Shown here: piece by piece, positions 8,995 to 17,261 of the stretch
Layout of the letters: the number at the start of each line of letters is the position of its first letter
Position numbering within the stretch: position 1 is the stretch's first letter
Origin: Blastococcus sp. TF02A-35
GTDB taxonomy: Bacteria > Actinomycetota > Actinomycetes > Mycobacteriales > Geodermatophilaceae
Direction: 5' to 3'
Length of the DNA stretch: 36,281 nucleotides
Assembly: GCF_004571075.1 (NCBI RefSeq)
Contig: NZ_SPQP01000038.1
Location: forward strand, 1 to 36,281
Notes under the pieces: model-generated
Told to the model about the DNA's origin: nothing
Database searches by the model: none
What the model saw: the letters and a program-made list of their open reading frames with translations, nothing else
Position numbers and translations under genes: made by a program

Positions 8995-10206
8995 CTAGCG
9001 CTGCGCCCGCCGGATCCGGGGAGGTCGCGCCGCGGTTCCGGTCGGGGGCACGCCCGGGACGGCGTTGTCGGGCCCGGCGGTGACGGCTCCGCCGCCGGCG
9101 GGCAGCACCGTCTCGTAGACCGCGAGGATGCGCCGGGCCAGCAGCTGCCAGTCGTACTGCGCGGCCACCCGCGAGCCGCGGGCGGCGAGCTCGGCCCGGC
9201 GCGCAGGGTCGGCGAGGAGGTCCGACAGCGCGCGGCCCAGGGCGGCCGGGTCGTCCCGCCGCACCACGACCCCGGCCGCGCCGTCGTCGAGGACCCGGAC
9301 GAAGGCGTCGAGGTCGCTGGCGACCACCGGGGCCCCGGCGGCCATGGCCTCGATGAGGATCACGCCGAAGGACTCCCCCAGCAGGTTGGGGGCGCAGTAG
9401 ACGTCGACGGTCCGCAGCAGGGCCGCCTTGTCGGCCTCGGAGACCTCGCCCAGCAGCGTGACGTGCGGCCGGAGCTCGTCGCCCACCATGCGCCACAGCT
9501 CGTCGGCGTCCCCCCGCCCGGCGATGAGCAGCCGGGCCCGCGGGTGGTCGCGGACGACGGTGCGCATCGCCTCCAGCAGGACCGGCAGGCCCTTGCGCGG
9601 CTCGTCGAACCGGCCGACGAAGCCGATCGTGGGCCCGTCCGCGCCGCGCGGGCGGCCGGTGAGGGTGGGCCCCTCGGCGAAGAGGCCGACGTGCACCCCG
9701 TTCGGGATGATCACCGCGTCCCCGCCGAGGTGCTCGACCTGCACGCGGCGCGCGAAGTCCGAGACGGCGATGCGCCCGGCGATGCGCTCGAGCCAGGGCC
9801 GCACGGCGGGCCCGAGCACGACCAGCATCTTCGAGCGGGTGGTCGCGGTGTGGAAGGTGGCCACGATGGGGCCCTCGGCGAGCATGCAGACCAGCAGCGA
9901 GACCGACGGCGACGACGGCTCGTGCACGTGGACGACGTCGAACCGCCCCTCGCGCAGCCAGCGCCGGACCCGCGCGGCCGACACCGGGCCGAACTGGACG
10001 CTGGCCATGGAGCCGTTGTAGGGCACCGGCACGGTGCGGCCGGCGAAGGTGATGAAGGGGTCGGTGATCGACTCCTCGCGCTCGGCCGGCGTCAGGACCT
10101 CGACGTGGTGGCCCATCCCGCGCAGCGTCTCGGCCAGGTCGCGCACGTGGTACTGGACACCGCCGGGGACGTCCCAGCGGTAGGGCGAGACCAGGCCGAT
10201 GCGCAT
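8995..10206 (-). CDS. pimA: Phosphatidyl-myo-inositol mannosyltransferase PimA
   Basis: GT4 (GT-B fold) glycosyltransferase that transfers the first mannose from GDP-mannose to phosphatidylinositol on the inner membrane face. The 403 residues begin MRIGLVSPYRWDVPGGVQYH, with the GGVQ glycine loop of the N-terminal Rossmann domain. They continue with DVVHVHEPSSPSVSLL, the GFVGRFDEPRKGLPVLLEA block that opens the C-terminal domain, and the nucleotide-sugar motif GESFGVILIEAMAAGAPVVASD with the E-x7-E pattern. The ATG at 10206 shares one base with the patA stop (TGATG). The long open frame upstream of that ATG is a patA shadow. The order pgsA-patA-pimA is the mycobacterial PIM cluster, which supports the assignment over other GT4 enzymes. 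Confidence 0.93.
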   Translation of the reverse strand: MRIGLVSPYRWDVPGGVQYHVRDLAETLRGMGHHVEVLTPAEREESITDPFITFAGRTVPVPYNGSMASVQFGPVSAARVRRWLREGRFDVVHVHEPSSPSVSLLVCMLAEGPIVATFHTATTRSKMLVVLGPAVRPWLERIAGRIAVSDFARRVQVEHLGGDAVIIPNGVHVGLFAEGPTLTGRPRGADGPTIGFVGRFDEPRKGLPVLLEAMRTVVRDHPRARLLIAGRGDADELWRMVGDELRPHVTLLGEVSEADKAALLRTVDVYCAPNLLGESFGVILIEAMAAGAPVVASDLDAFVRVLDDGAAGVVVRRDDPAALGRALSDLLADPARRAELAARGSRVAAQYDWQLLARRILAVYETVLPAGGGAVTAGPDNAVPGVPPTGTAARPPRIRRAQR

Positions 10207-11150
10207 CAGGCGGGCTGCCGCCGGGCCGGGCGGGGGTCGTCGGCGGGGACGTCGGGCCAGATGCGGCCGAGCATGTGCCAGTCCTCCGGCCGCTCGGCGA
10301 TCGACTCCGTGAAGGCGTCCGCCACCGCCTGCATCGCCGTCGGCACGGCGGTCCGCGGGTCGTCGCCGGCGGTCACGGGTACCTCGGGGTGCACCTGCAG
10401 CCGCCACCCGCGGTCGGTGAACCGGCAGACGACGGGGTGCAGCGAGGCGCCGGTCTCCGCCGCCAGCAGCGCGGCGCCCCCGGGCATGGTCGCCCGGCGG
10501 CCGAAGAAGGTGACCGGGACGCCGCCGGCGCCCAGGTTGCGGTCGACCAGCAGGCAGGCGGACCCGCCGTCGGCCAGCCAGTCGCGCAGCACCTCCGAGC
10601 TCGGCCGCGGGCCGCCGGTGAGCGGCACGACCCGCATCCCGAGGGACTCGCGGTAGTCGAGGAACCGGCGGTACAGGGACTCCGGTCGCAGCCGCTCGGC
10701 GACGGTCATGAACGGCCCGCCGAGCCAGTTGATGAACCAGACACCGGCGGCGTCCCAGTTGCCGCTGTGCGGCAGGGCCAGGATCACTCCCCTGCCCGCC
10801 GCCCGCGCCTCCTCCAGGTGCTCGATGCCGGGCACGGTGGTGCCGGCGACGATGCGGTCCAGGCCGAGGGTGGGCAGCCGGAACGCCTCCTGCCAGTAGC
10901 GGGCGTAGGAGCGCATGGCGGCGCGGGTGAGGTCGTCGAGCTCCGCCTCGGAGAGGGTGCCGCCGGTGACCACCCGCAGGTTGGCCCGCAGCCGGCGCAC
11001 GCCCGTGCCCTCGCGGGCGGTCGCCCAGTCGCCGGCCCGGTCGAACAGGGCGCGGGCGGCCGGCTCGGGGAGCATGCGGACCGCCCGCCAGCCGGCCGCG
11101 TAGCCGGTGTCGGCGGCGCGCCCCAGCAGGCGGTCGCGGGCGCCGCTCAC
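10206..11150 (-). CDS. patA: Phosphatidylinositol mannoside acyltransferase PatA
   Basis: LpxL/LPLAT-like membrane-associated acyltransferase that acylates the mannose of PIM1/PIM2. The 314 residues show the HxxxxD catalytic motif as LPHSGNWDAAG, the later LLVDRNLGAGGVPVTFFGR segment with the conserved substrate-side residues, and the C-terminal PRTAVPTAMQAVADAFTESI/ERPEDWHMLGRIWPD ending seen in PatA proteins. The GTG at 11150 makes a GTGA overlap with the pgsA stop; the further open frame to 11453 is out of character and antisense to pgsA-like composition. Neighbours on both sides belong to the same lipid pathway. Confidence 0.93.
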   Translation of the reverse strand: MSGARDRLLGRAADTGYAAGWRAVRMLPEPAARALFDRAGDWATAREGTGVRRLRANLRVVTGGTLSEAELDDLTRAAMRSYARYWQEAFRLPTLGLDRIVAGTTVPGIEHLEEARAAGRGVILALPHSGNWDAAGVWFINWLGGPFMTVAERLRPESLYRRFLDYRESLGMRVVPLTGGPRPSSEVLRDWLADGGSACLLVDRNLGAGGVPVTFFGRRATMPGGAALLAAETGASLHPVVCRFTDRGWRLQVHPEVPVTAGDDPRTAVPTAMQAVADAFTESIAERPEDWHMLGRIWPDVPADDPRPARRQPA

Positions 11151-11764
11151 GGCGCGATCCGCGCGTCGGCCGCCGACCGCTTCACCGCCAGCACCCGCTG
11201 GGCGACGGTGACGGCGCTGCCGACGAGCAGCACCCACAGCGCGACGTGCACCGCGTACGGGATGCCCAGGCCGGTGAAGCCGGTGCCGACGAGCACCAGG
11301 ATGAGCCGCTCGGTCCGCTCGACGACCCCGACGTCGCACGACAGGCCCATGCCCTCGGCGCGCGCCTTGATGTAGGAGGTGAGCACGCCGAAGACCAGGC
11401 AGAGCAGGGCGAGCAGGACCAGGAGCCGGTTGTCGCCCTCGCCGGAGTACCACCAGACCAGCGCGCCGAAGATCGCCGCGTCCGCGGCCCGGTCGCCGGT
11501 CGAGTCGAGGACCGCGCCGAAGACCGAGCCCCCGCCGCGCAGCCGGGCCAGCGCGCCGTCGAGCATGTCCAGCAGCACGAAGACCGTGACGGCGAAGGCG
11601 CCCCAGAACAGGTGGCCGGTGGCGATGAGGCCGGCAGCCGAGGCGACCGCTCCGACGGTCCCGGTGATCGTCACCATGTCGGGCGTGACGCCGACCCGCG
11701 CCAGGCGGGTGGCGAGGGGGTTGACCACCTTGGCGACGACGGGACGCGCGTTGACGCCGAGCAC
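11147..11764 (-). CDS. pgsA: Phosphatidylinositol phosphate synthase (CDP-alcohol phosphotransferase)
   Basis: Membrane enzyme that joins CDP-diacylglycerol to myo-inositol 3-phosphate, giving the phosphatidylinositol phosphate precursor of PI and PIMs. The 205 residues carry the full CDP-alcohol phosphotransferase signature DxxDGxxARx8Gx3Dx3D, read here in DMLDGALARL, GSVFGAVLDS and TGDRAAD, flanked by about six TM segments. The N-terminal VNPLATRLARVGVTPD segment and the loop SYIKARAEGMGLSCD are typical of the actinobacterial PIP synthase branch. The GTG at 11764 follows the HIT stop with no gap. In mycobacteria the orthologous gene is also placed between a HIT gene and the acyltransferase gene, which supports PIP synthase over phosphatidylglycerophosphate synthase. 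Confidence 0.93.
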   Translation of the reverse strand: MLGVNARPVVAKVVNPLATRLARVGVTPDMVTITGTVGAVASAAGLIATGHLFWGAFAVTVFVLLDMLDGALARLRGGGSVFGAVLDSTGDRAADAAIFGALVWWYSGEGDNRLLVLLALLCLVFGVLTSYIKARAEGMGLSCDVGVVERTERLILVLVGTGFTGLGIPYAVHVALWVLLVGSAVTVAQRVLAVKRSAADARIAP

Positions 11765-12397
11765 TCAGGCCTCAGCCGGGGTGGTGGGGTGGGTGGACGA
11801 CTCAGCCGGGGTGGTGGGGTGGGTGGACGACGGCGCGTGCTCCGCCCACGCCGCGGCCAGCAGGTCGCGGGTCTCCCGCAGCACCTGCGGGAGCACCCGG
11901 GTGAGCCCGACGACCGGCATGAAGTTGGTGTCGCCGCCCCAGCGGGGCACGGCGTGCTGGTGCAGGTGGTCGGCGATGCCGGCCCCGGCGACGGCGCCCT
12001 GGTTCATGCCGATGTTGAACCCGTGCGCGCCGGCGACCGCGCGGATGGTGCGCATCGCCGTCTGCGTGAAGGCGCCGAGCTCGGCGACCTCCTCGGCCGT
12101 GAGGTCGGTGTAGTCGGGCACGTGCCGGTACGGCACCAGCATCAGGTGGCCGGCGTTGTACGGGTACAGGTTGAGGACGGCGAAGACCGTGCTCCCCCGC
12201 GCTACGACCAGCCCCTCCTCGTCGGCCATGGTCGGGATGACGCAGAACGGGCAGTCGTGCGCACCGGTGGGCTTGCCCTCGCCGCGGATGTAGGCCATCC
12301 GGTACGGCGTCCAGAGGTGCTCGAAGACCGTCGCCGGGCCGCCGTCGTCGGAGGAGACGGCGACCCGGTAGGCCTCGGGGGGCCCGTCCTCGCTCAT
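11765..12397 (-). CDS. HIT-family Ap4A phosphorylase-like protein
   Basis: 210-residue histidine-triad protein. A Zn-site type CPFC pair lies at about 49-52 ([11 protein letters not shown]), followed by [18 protein letters not shown] and the catalytic triad [16 protein letters not shown]. The C-terminal [14 protein letters not shown] is characteristic of the mycobacterial Rv2613c group, described as an Ap4A phosphorylase. That activity is inferred here from family and from the conserved thrS-HIT-pgsA gene order. The ATG at 12397 overlaps the thrS stop (ATGA). The last 21 residues come from an exact 30-bp tandem duplication ([10 protein letters not shown] twice), absent from the core fold and probably a disordered tail. 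Confidence 0.88.
   Translation of the reverse strand: MSEDGPPEAYRVAVSSDDGGPATVFEHLWTPYRMAYIRGEGKPTGAHDCPFCVIPTMADEEGLVVARGSTVFAVLNLYPYNAGHLMLVPYRHVPDYTDLTAEEVAELGAFTQTAMRTIRAVAGAHGFNIGMNQGAVAGAGIADHLHQHAVPRWGGDTNFMPVVGLTRVLPQVLRETRDLLAAAWAEHAPSSTHPTTPAESSTHPTTPAEA
11771..11830. repeat. Exact 30-bp tandem duplication in the HIT gene 3' end
   Basis: Positions 11771-11800 and 11801-11830 are identical. The unit is G-rich on the plus strand (GGGGTGGTGGGGTGGGTGG) and is a whole number of codons, so the frame of the HIT gene is kept. It ends 3 bp before the stop region and 7 bp before the pgsA start. Confidence 0.95.
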
Positions 12398-14430
12398 CCG
12401 GCGACCACCGCGTTCTCCGCCGTCGGGTCGGCGTTGTTGCGCGCCGCCACCCAGGCGGCGATCTCCTCGACGGCGACGTCGACCGGCACGCCGTTGCGCT
12501 GGCTGCCGTCGCGGAAGCGGAAGGAGACGGCACCGGCCTCGGCGTCGGTGGCGCCGGCGATCAGCGCGAACGGCACCTTCTGCTTGCTGGCGGTGCGGAT
12601 CTTCTTCTGCATCCGGTCGTCGGAGTCGTCGATCTCGACCCGCAGCCCGCGCGCCTTGAGCTTCAGCGCGACGTCGCGCAGGTAGGGCACCTGCTCGTCG
12701 GTGACCGGGATGCCGACGACCTGGACCGGTGCCAGCCAGGCCGGGAAGGCACCCGCGTAGTGCTCGGTCAGCACGCCGAAGAACCGCTCGATCGAGCCGA
12801 ACTTGGCCGAGTGGATCATGACCGGCTGCTCGCGGCCGCCCTCGGGCGTCGTGTACTCCAGGCCGAAGCCGGCCGGCTGGTTGAAGTCGTACTGGATGGT
12901 CGACATCTGCCAGGTCCGGCCGATCGCGTCCCGCGCCTGGACCGAGATCTTCGGGCCGTAGAAGGCCGCCCCACCCGGGTCGGGGACCAGCTCCAGCCCG
13001 GTCTCGCGCGCGGCGTCCTCGAGGACCTCCGTGGCCAGCGCCCACTGCTCGTCGGAGCCGACGAACTTGTCCTGCTTGTCCGGGTCGTCGCCGCGGGTGG
13101 AGAGCTCCAGGTAGTAGTCGTCGAGGCCGAAGTCGCGCAGCAGGCCGAGGACGAAGGCCAGCAGGTGGCGGACCTCGCCGGGCGCCTGGTCCGGCGTGAC
13201 GTAGCTGTGCGAGTCGTCCTGGGTCAGGCCGCGCACCCGGGTCAGGCCGTGCACGACACCGGACTTCTCGTACCGGTAGACCGTGCCGAACTCGAAGAAC
13301 CGCAGCGGCAGCTCGCGGTAGGACCGCCCGCGCGACCTGAAGATCAGGTTGTGCATCGGGCAGTTCATGGCCTTGAGGTAGTACTGCGAGTTGTCCAGCT
13401 CCATCGGCGGGAACATCGTGTCCGCGTAGTACGGCAGGTGGCCGGACAGCTGGAAGACCTGCTCCTTGGTGATGTGCGGGGTGCCGACGTAGTCGAAGCC
13501 CTCCTCGATGTGGCGGGCGCGGACGTAGTCCTCCATCTCCCGCTTCACCACACCGCCCTTGGGGTGGAAGACGACCAGGCCGGAGCCGATCTCGTCGGGG
13601 AAGCTGAACAGGTCGAGCTCGGCACCCAGCCGGCGGTGGTCGCGCCGCTCGGCCTCGGCGAGGTGCTCCAGGTAGGCCTTGTGCGCGTCCTTGCTCTCCC
13701 ACGCGGTGCCGTAGACGCGCTGCAGCTGCGGGTTCTTCTCGCTGCCGCGCCAGTAGGCCGCCGCCGACCGGGTGAGGCTGAACGCCGGGATGCTCGAGGT
13801 CCGCGGCAGGTGCGGGCCGCGGCACAGGTCGGCCCAGACGCGGTCGCCGGAGCGCGCGTCGAGGTTGTCGTACATGGTCAGCTGCGCGCCGCCGACCTCC
13901 ACGTCGGCGCCCTCGGTGTCACCGGCGCCGCCCTTGAGCCCGATGAGCTCGAGCTTGTAGGGCTCGTGCGCGAGCTCGGCCTGCGCGTCGGCGTCGCTGA
14001 TCTCGCGGCGGGCGAAGTGCTGCCCGGCGCGGACGATCTCGGTCATCTTCTTCTCGAGGGCCTGCAGGTCCTCGGGGGTGAAGGGCCGCTCCGGCTCGAA
14101 GTCGTAGTAGAAGCCGTTCTCGACCGGGGGGCCGATGCCCAGCCGGGTGCCCGGGAAGAGCTCCTGCACCGCCTGCGCCAGCACGTGCGCGGCCGAGTGC
14201 CGGATGACCGAGCGGCCGTCCTCGCTGGAGGCGGCGACCGGCTCCACCTCGGCGTCGGCGTCCGGCGCCCAGGCCAGGTCCTTGAGCTCACCGGTGGCGA
14301 GCTCACGGACGACGACGGCGCCGTCGGCACCCTTCAGCGGGACGCCGGCGTCCTTGAGCGCCTGCTGCGCCGTCGTCCCGGCCGGCACCCGGATCGGGGA
14401 GACGGCGGTCGGCGAGGGCGGGGTGGACAC
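12394..14430 (-). CDS. thrS: Threonine--tRNA ligase
   Basis: Class II aminoacyl-tRNA synthetase. The 678 residues contain an N-terminal TGS domain (about 10-75), the second additional/editing domain with [11 protein letters not shown] and the HFARREISD region, the catalytic core and a C-terminal anticodon-binding domain ([16 protein letters not shown] onward). In the core, motif 2 reads [15 protein letters not shown], followed by [15 protein letters not shown], and the zinc Cys and His lie in [10 protein letters not shown] and later histidines. The GTG at 14430 has GGGAG 5 nt upstream, and a -10-like TAGGCT stands about 60 nt before it. It heads the long minus-strand block and its stop overlaps the HIT start, so PIM genes probably share its transcript. 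Confidence 0.97.
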   Translation of the reverse strand: MSTPPSPTAVSPIRVPAGTTAQQALKDAGVPLKGADGAVVVRELATGELKDLAWAPDADAEVEPVAASSEDGRSVIRHSAAHVLAQAVQELFPGTRLGIGPPVENGFYYDFEPERPFTPEDLQALEKKMTEIVRAGQHFARREISDADAQAELAHEPYKLELIGLKGGAGDTEGADVEVGGAQLTMYDNLDARSGDRVWADLCRGPHLPRTSSIPAFSLTRSAAAYWRGSEKNPQLQRVYGTAWESKDAHKAYLEHLAEAERRDHRRLGAELDLFSFPDEIGSGLVVFHPKGGVVKREMEDYVRARHIEEGFDYVGTPHITKEQVFQLSGHLPYYADTMFPPMELDNSQYYLKAMNCPMHNLIFRSRGRSYRELPLRFFEFGTVYRYEKSGVVHGLTRVRGLTQDDSHSYVTPDQAPGEVRHLLAFVLGLLRDFGLDDYYLELSTRGDDPDKQDKFVGSDEQWALATEVLEDAARETGLELVPDPGGAAFYGPKISVQARDAIGRTWQMSTIQYDFNQPAGFGLEYTTPEGGREQPVMIHSAKFGSIERFFGVLTEHYAGAFPAWLAPVQVVGIPVTDEQVPYLRDVALKLKARGLRVEIDDSDDRMQKKIRTASKQKVPFALIAGATDAEAGAVSFRFRDGSQRNGVPVDVAVEEIAAWVAARNNADPTAENAVVAG

Positions 14431-14471
14431 AGGGGCTCCCAGGGGTCGGCACGGCTTCGGGGCGCCCGGAC

Positions 14472-14497
14472 GGGCCGGTCACCGGCCCCTGAGCCTA
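14472..14497 (-). promoter_or_regulatory. Putative thrS promoter and leader hairpin
   Basis: On the minus strand TAGGCT (14497-14492) is a plausible -10, followed at once by a short hairpin GGGCCGG-TGA-CCGGCCC (14488-14472) and then about 40 nt of leader before the thrS GTG. No T-box features (specifier loop, TGG bulge) are seen. Hairpin function unknown. Confidence 0.4.
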
Positions 14498-14537
14498 GTG
14501 CGCGTGCCCACCCGCCCCGGGACGACGCCCGTGCCGG

Positions 14538-15086
14538 CTAGAGGCGGACGACGTCTCCGACGGTGATCTCCCCGGGGCGCCGCACCTCGGCGTAGACCCC
14601 GAGGCAGTGCTTGGGCGTCCGCGTCACGTACAGCTCGACGTCACCGACCCGGACCGTCCGCCCCACCCAGGTGCGCTCGTCGCCGTCGGGGAGGTCGAGC
14701 AGCACGTTGGCCCGCGGGTCGTCGGCGGAGCAGCCGTCGGGGACGTCCCCCGCCTCGGCCCGGTCGATCGCCTGGCGGGAGACCAGGTGGACCGCCGCGG
14801 CGTCGACCTGCGGCCCCTCCCCACCGGCGTCCAGCCGCACCGGCCGGCCGAGGACCTCGGTGAGGGTGATCGTGTCGGCCTCGGCGTCCCCCGTCGCGAC
14901 GACCTGGCGCAGCTCGGGCGTCGTCTTCACCGTCACCCGCTCCCCCGTGTCGGCGTCGACCACCGCGTACGCCCGGTCGCCGCGCAGCCCGGCGGGGTCC
15001 ACCAGGGCCGCCGGGACGCTCCGGCCGGCCAGGGACTTGACCGGGTACACCGAGATCGAGGCCACCGAGCCCACCATGTCGCTCAC
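14538..15086 (-). CDS. MOSC domain protein
   Basis: About 182 residues with an N-terminal beta-barrel segment (VASISVYPVKSLAGRSV) and a MOSC domain containing the conserved late cysteine in TPKHCLGVYAEV. MOSC proteins (molybdenum cofactor sulfurase C-terminal, YiiM/YcbX and mARC-like families) bind or transfer sulfur around molybdopterin; this short form has no ferredoxin or pyridoxal domain, so its substrate is unknown. Two starts are possible: ATG 15077, or GTG 15086, which I prefer because a TAGCGT -10 (15099-15094) ends 7 nt before it, the leaderless spacing seen at several neighbours. It stands 107 bp upstream of thrS and apart from the cluster. Confidence 0.85.
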   Translation of the reverse strand: MSDMVGSVASISVYPVKSLAGRSVPAALVDPAGLRGDRAYAVVDADTGERVTVKTTPELRQVVATGDAEADTITLTEVLGRPVRLDAGGEGPQVDAAAVHLVSRQAIDRAEAGDVPDGCSADDPRANVLLDLPDGDERTWVGRTVRVGDVELYVTRTPKHCLGVYAEVRRPGEITVGDVVRL

Positions 15087-15093
15087 CCGCGCC

Positions 15094-15099
15094 ACGCTA
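15094..15099 (-). promoter_or_regulatory. Putative -10 element for the MOSC gene
   Basis: TAGCGT on the minus strand, ending 7 nt before the GTG at 15086; consistent with a leaderless transcript. Confidence 0.35.
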
Positions 15100-15115
15100 C
15101 GGGCAGCCGGGGCGC

Positions 15116-15526
15116 TCAGCCCGTCCGCTGCCCGGCCGCACCGCCTGCCCGGCGGCCCAGCCTGCGGAGCTGCCCGTCGAGGTAGGGCCGCGCCCGGCGC
15201 TGGCCCCCCGCCGTGGCGATCGCGGCGGCCAGCGCGGTCAGGGTGCGGACCAGCCGTGGCTCGTCGGCCGGCCAGCCCCGGCGCAGGCACTCCTCCAGCC
15301 AGTCCACCGGGGTCCGGTGGCCGCGCTCGGCGTTGCAGCGCCGGCAGGCCGCGACCTCGTTGGCCAGCCACGAGGGACCGCCCTTGACCCGCGGCACCAC
15401 GTGCTCGGTGGTCGGGTGGACGAGCGCGGAGAACTCCCGGCCGCACCAGATGCAGGTCGGCCCGTCGCGGTCGAGGACCAGGTCGAGCCGGGCCGCACGG
15501 TCCGGTTGGGCGCCCACCGCTCCCAT
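15116..15526 (-). CDS. HNH endonuclease family protein
   Basis: 136 residues from ATG 15526 (GGGGGA 4 nt upstream; GTG 15541 is an alternative). The core is a standard HNH/McrA-like nuclease: a CIWCGREF zinc knuckle, the EHVVPRVKGG motif with the catalytic His, an Asn in LANEVAAC, and a second CRRC zinc knuckle followed by NAERG. The C-terminal third is a helical Arg/Ala-rich region of unknown role. Such small HNH proteins are widespread in actinobacteria and their targets are mostly unknown; no restriction, phage or mobile-element context is visible here. It reads away from the DUF2804 gene, with the two starts about 50 bp apart. Confidence 0.85.
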   Translation of the reverse strand: MGAVGAQPDRAARLDLVLDRDGPTCIWCGREFSALVHPTTEHVVPRVKGGPSWLANEVAACRRCNAERGHRTPVDWLEECLRRGWPADEPRLVRTLTALAAAIATAGGQRRARPYLDGQLRRLGRRAGGAAGQRTG

Positions 15527-15566
15527 GGTCCCCCCGGGCACGGGCCGATGTCGCGATCTTGGTCAC

Positions 15567-15572
15567 TACGCT
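15567..15572 (+). promoter_or_regulatory. Putative -10 element for the DUF2804 gene
   Basis: TACGCT ending 6 nt before the ATG at 15579. No Shine-Dalgarno sequence is present, so a leaderless transcript is likely. Confidence 0.4.
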
Positions 15573-15578
15573 GCGCGC

Positions 15579-16709
15579 ATGACGACCCCTGAGCGCCTGG
15601 TGGAGTCCGGCAGCCGCCACTACGGCTGGTTCGACGCCCGCCCCCGCGACGTGAACCCCGTCGACGAGTTCCGGGGCCTCGGCCGCCGCTGGCACGACTT
15701 CCGGCTCAAGGAGTGGGTGGGGTTCACGCTCGTGCACCCCGAGGTCGCCGGCGCCATGATCATCCAGGAGGCGAAGTACCTCGCGTCCTCGGAGTTCTAC
15801 GTCCGCGACCTGGGCAGCCAGCAGCTCACGGAGTTCGCCGTCAACGCCCGCGGCGGCTTCGCGCAGCTCCCGCGGGTTCTGCTCGACGGCGCGCACTGCG
15901 AGTTCACCAAGCCCGGCTACTCGCTGCAGTACGACTTCGACGACGCGGGCGGCAGCCACCGGATCCGGTTCGAGTTCGCCGCGACCGAGCAGAGCGAGGC
16001 CGTCTCCGGCGACCTCGTGCTCGACGTGCGGGGGGCGTCGCCGGCGCTGTCCATGAGCGCCCGGCTCCCCCGCCGCACGAGCCTGTACACGCACAAGCGG
16101 ATCTTCCCGGCCTCGGGGCACGTGACGGTCGGCTCGCGCACCTACCGGTTCGACCCCGCGAAGCACCTGGCGGTCATCGACGAGCACCGCTCCCACCTGG
16201 CCTACCGCACCGAGTGGACCTGGGGCACCTTCGCGACCCGGCTGCCCGAGGGCATCGTGGGCGCGAACTTCGCCACCCGCCCGCAGCTCCCCGAGGAGTT
16301 CGAGGAGTCCGGCATCTGGACCCCGGACGCGGCCGAGCCGCTCCGGGGCATCACGTTCACCCCCGACCCCGGTGACCCGCCGGCGGACCTGACGGCGCCG
16401 GTCACCGTCGTCGACGCCGACGGCCGGCTGGACCTGGTGTTCACCCCGGAGGGCCACAAGGCGGTGCGCCACCAGCTGGTGGTGGCGGCCATCCGCTACG
16501 CCCAGATGTACGGGCGGTACTTCGGCACCATCCGCGCGCGGGACGGTCGCGAGTGGGCGGTCGACGGCGTCCCCGGCGTGCTGGAGCGCATGGACGCCCG
16601 CATGTGGGCGACTGCCGCAGGACGACGAAGGCCCGGCCCGCTTCCGCGGACCGGGCCTTCCGTGCACGTGGGCGATACTGGGTTCGAACCAGTGACCTCT
16701 TCGGTGTGA
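15579..16709 (+). CDS. DUF2804 domain protein, frame runs into tRNA-Val
   Basis: 376 residues from ATG 15579. The N-terminal HYGWFDARPRDVN motif and the later beta-rich sequence (KEWVGFTLVHPEV, SLYTHKRIFPASG, YRTEWTWGTFATR, GANFATR) fit the DUF2804 family, beta-sandwich proteins of unknown function. The genuine domain seems to end near residue 345 (GVLERMDARMW). Beyond that, the frame crosses a perfect-looking hairpin at 16627-16660 and enters the antisense strand of tRNA-Val; its last residues, GDTGFEPVTSSV, are merely the reverse of a tRNA. So the normal stop codon seems to be lost or displaced. Whether a functional protein with this tail is made is unknown. The start is supported by a -10 at leaderless distance. 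Confidence 0.8.
   Translation: MTTPERLVESGSRHYGWFDARPRDVNPVDEFRGLGRRWHDFRLKEWVGFTLVHPEVAGAMIIQEAKYLASSEFYVRDLGSQQLTEFAVNARGGFAQLPRVLLDGAHCEFTKPGYSLQYDFDDAGGSHRIRFEFAATEQSEAVSGDLVLDVRGASPALSMSARLPRRTSLYTHKRIFPASGHVTVGSRTYRFDPAKHLAVIDEHRSHLAYRTEWTWGTFATRLPEGIVGANFATRPQLPEEFEESGIWTPDAAEPLRGITFTPDPGDPPADLTAPVTVVDADGRLDLVFTPEGHKAVRHQLVVAAIRYAQMYGRYFGTIRARDGREWAVDGVPGVLERMDARMWATAAGRRRPGPLPRTGPSVHVGDTGFEPVTSSV
16627..16660 (-). terminator. Hairpin behind tRNA-Val(CAC)
   Basis: GAAGGCCCGG pairs with CCGGGCCTTC, then after one C-A mismatch CCGC pairs with GCGG around a TTCC loop. It lies just beyond the 3' end of the minus-strand tRNA-Val and probably ends its transcript; on the plus strand it lies inside the extended DUF2804 frame. 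No T-tract is present. Confidence 0.6.
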
Positions 16710-16740
16710 ACGAAGCGCTCTACCACTGAGCCAATCGCCC
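16669..16740 (-). tRNA. tRNA-Val (CAC)
   Basis: 72 nt. The acceptor stem GGGCGAT pairs with ATCGCCC; the D-loop contains AGTGGTAG, the anticodon loop reads TTCACAC (anticodon CAC, codon GTG) and the T-arm holds GGTTCGAACC. Discriminator A; CCA is not encoded. The 3' half of the DUF2804 frame overlaps it on the other strand. The gene closely resembles the tRNA-Val(GAC) at 19617. Confidence 0.95.
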
Positions 16741-16766
16741 GTTGCGCGTCTGATTGTGCCAGACGC

Positions 16767-17261
16767 TCACCGCCACAGCGGCACCCACCCCGGGACCCAG
16801 TCGGGCACCCCCGCGATGTGCAGGGTGACCACCATGACCCCGTAGACGAACGCGGCGGTGGCCAGGCCGATCAGCAGGCGGACCCACACCGGCTGGCCGG
16901 ACACCCAGTCGGTCCAGCGCTTGACGTGGTGCCTGGTGAACTCCAGCAGCCGCTCGGCCCAGGTGAACTCGGTGGCGAGCACGAAGAGGCCCGCGATGAC
17001 GGTGAGCCAGCCCGGCCCCGGGAGCGGGATGGTCACCAGGCCCACGGCCAGGACGAGCACGCCGACGATGCCGACGCCCACCCGGTAGCCGTGGTTGATG
17101 CTGCGGTTGGCCGCCAGCCGGCGACGCCACCGCGCCCCGGCCACTCGCTCCCGCAGGCTGTGCACCTCGTCGGCGTCGTACCGCGCCCGCCGCTCGTCGG
17201 AGGTCTCCCCGTGGGAGCGGCCCGGGTGGGAGGCTGCCGACCTCGTCTCTGATCCGCTCAG
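16767..17261 (-). CDS. PGPGW/TIGR02611 family membrane protein
   Basis: Small membrane protein with the family motif PLPGPGW in a hairpin between the first hydrophobic segments (VGVGIVGVLVLAVGLVTIP, then WLTVIAGLFVLATEF), and a further C-terminal TM segment (WVRLLIGLATAAFVYGVMVV). The function of the family is unknown; it is often encoded next to the RskA/SigK type genes in actinobacteria. The start is uncertain. No ATG, GTG or TTG lies in frame upstream of GTG 17165, yet the conserved-looking RRARYDADEVHSLRERV precedes it. A CTG at 17261 would overlap the anti-sigma stop as CTGA, with AGGTGGAGAG just upstream; I give that longer form (164 residues). The shorter form from 17165 would have 132. 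Confidence 0.75.
   Translation of the reverse strand: MSGSETRSAASHPGRSHGETSDERRARYDADEVHSLRERVAGARWRRRLAANRSINHGYRVGVGIVGVLVLAVGLVTIPLPGPGWLTVIAGLFVLATEFTWAERLLEFTRHHVKRWTDWVSGQPVWVRLLIGLATAAFVYGVMVVTLHIAGVPDWVPGWVPLWR

Noticed and set aside
14431..14537. A T-box or other riboswitch upstream of thrS
   Set aside because: The leader is only about 60 nt and shows one short hairpin without T-box or specifier motifs.
12760..14541. A long plus-strand frame across thrS
   Set aside because: Shadow of thrS; the minus strand carries all class II synthetase motifs.
16669..16709. The peptide end GDTGFEPVTSSV as a conserved protein motif
   Set aside because: It is the reverse strand of a tRNA-Val gene, a familiar source of false protein similarity.
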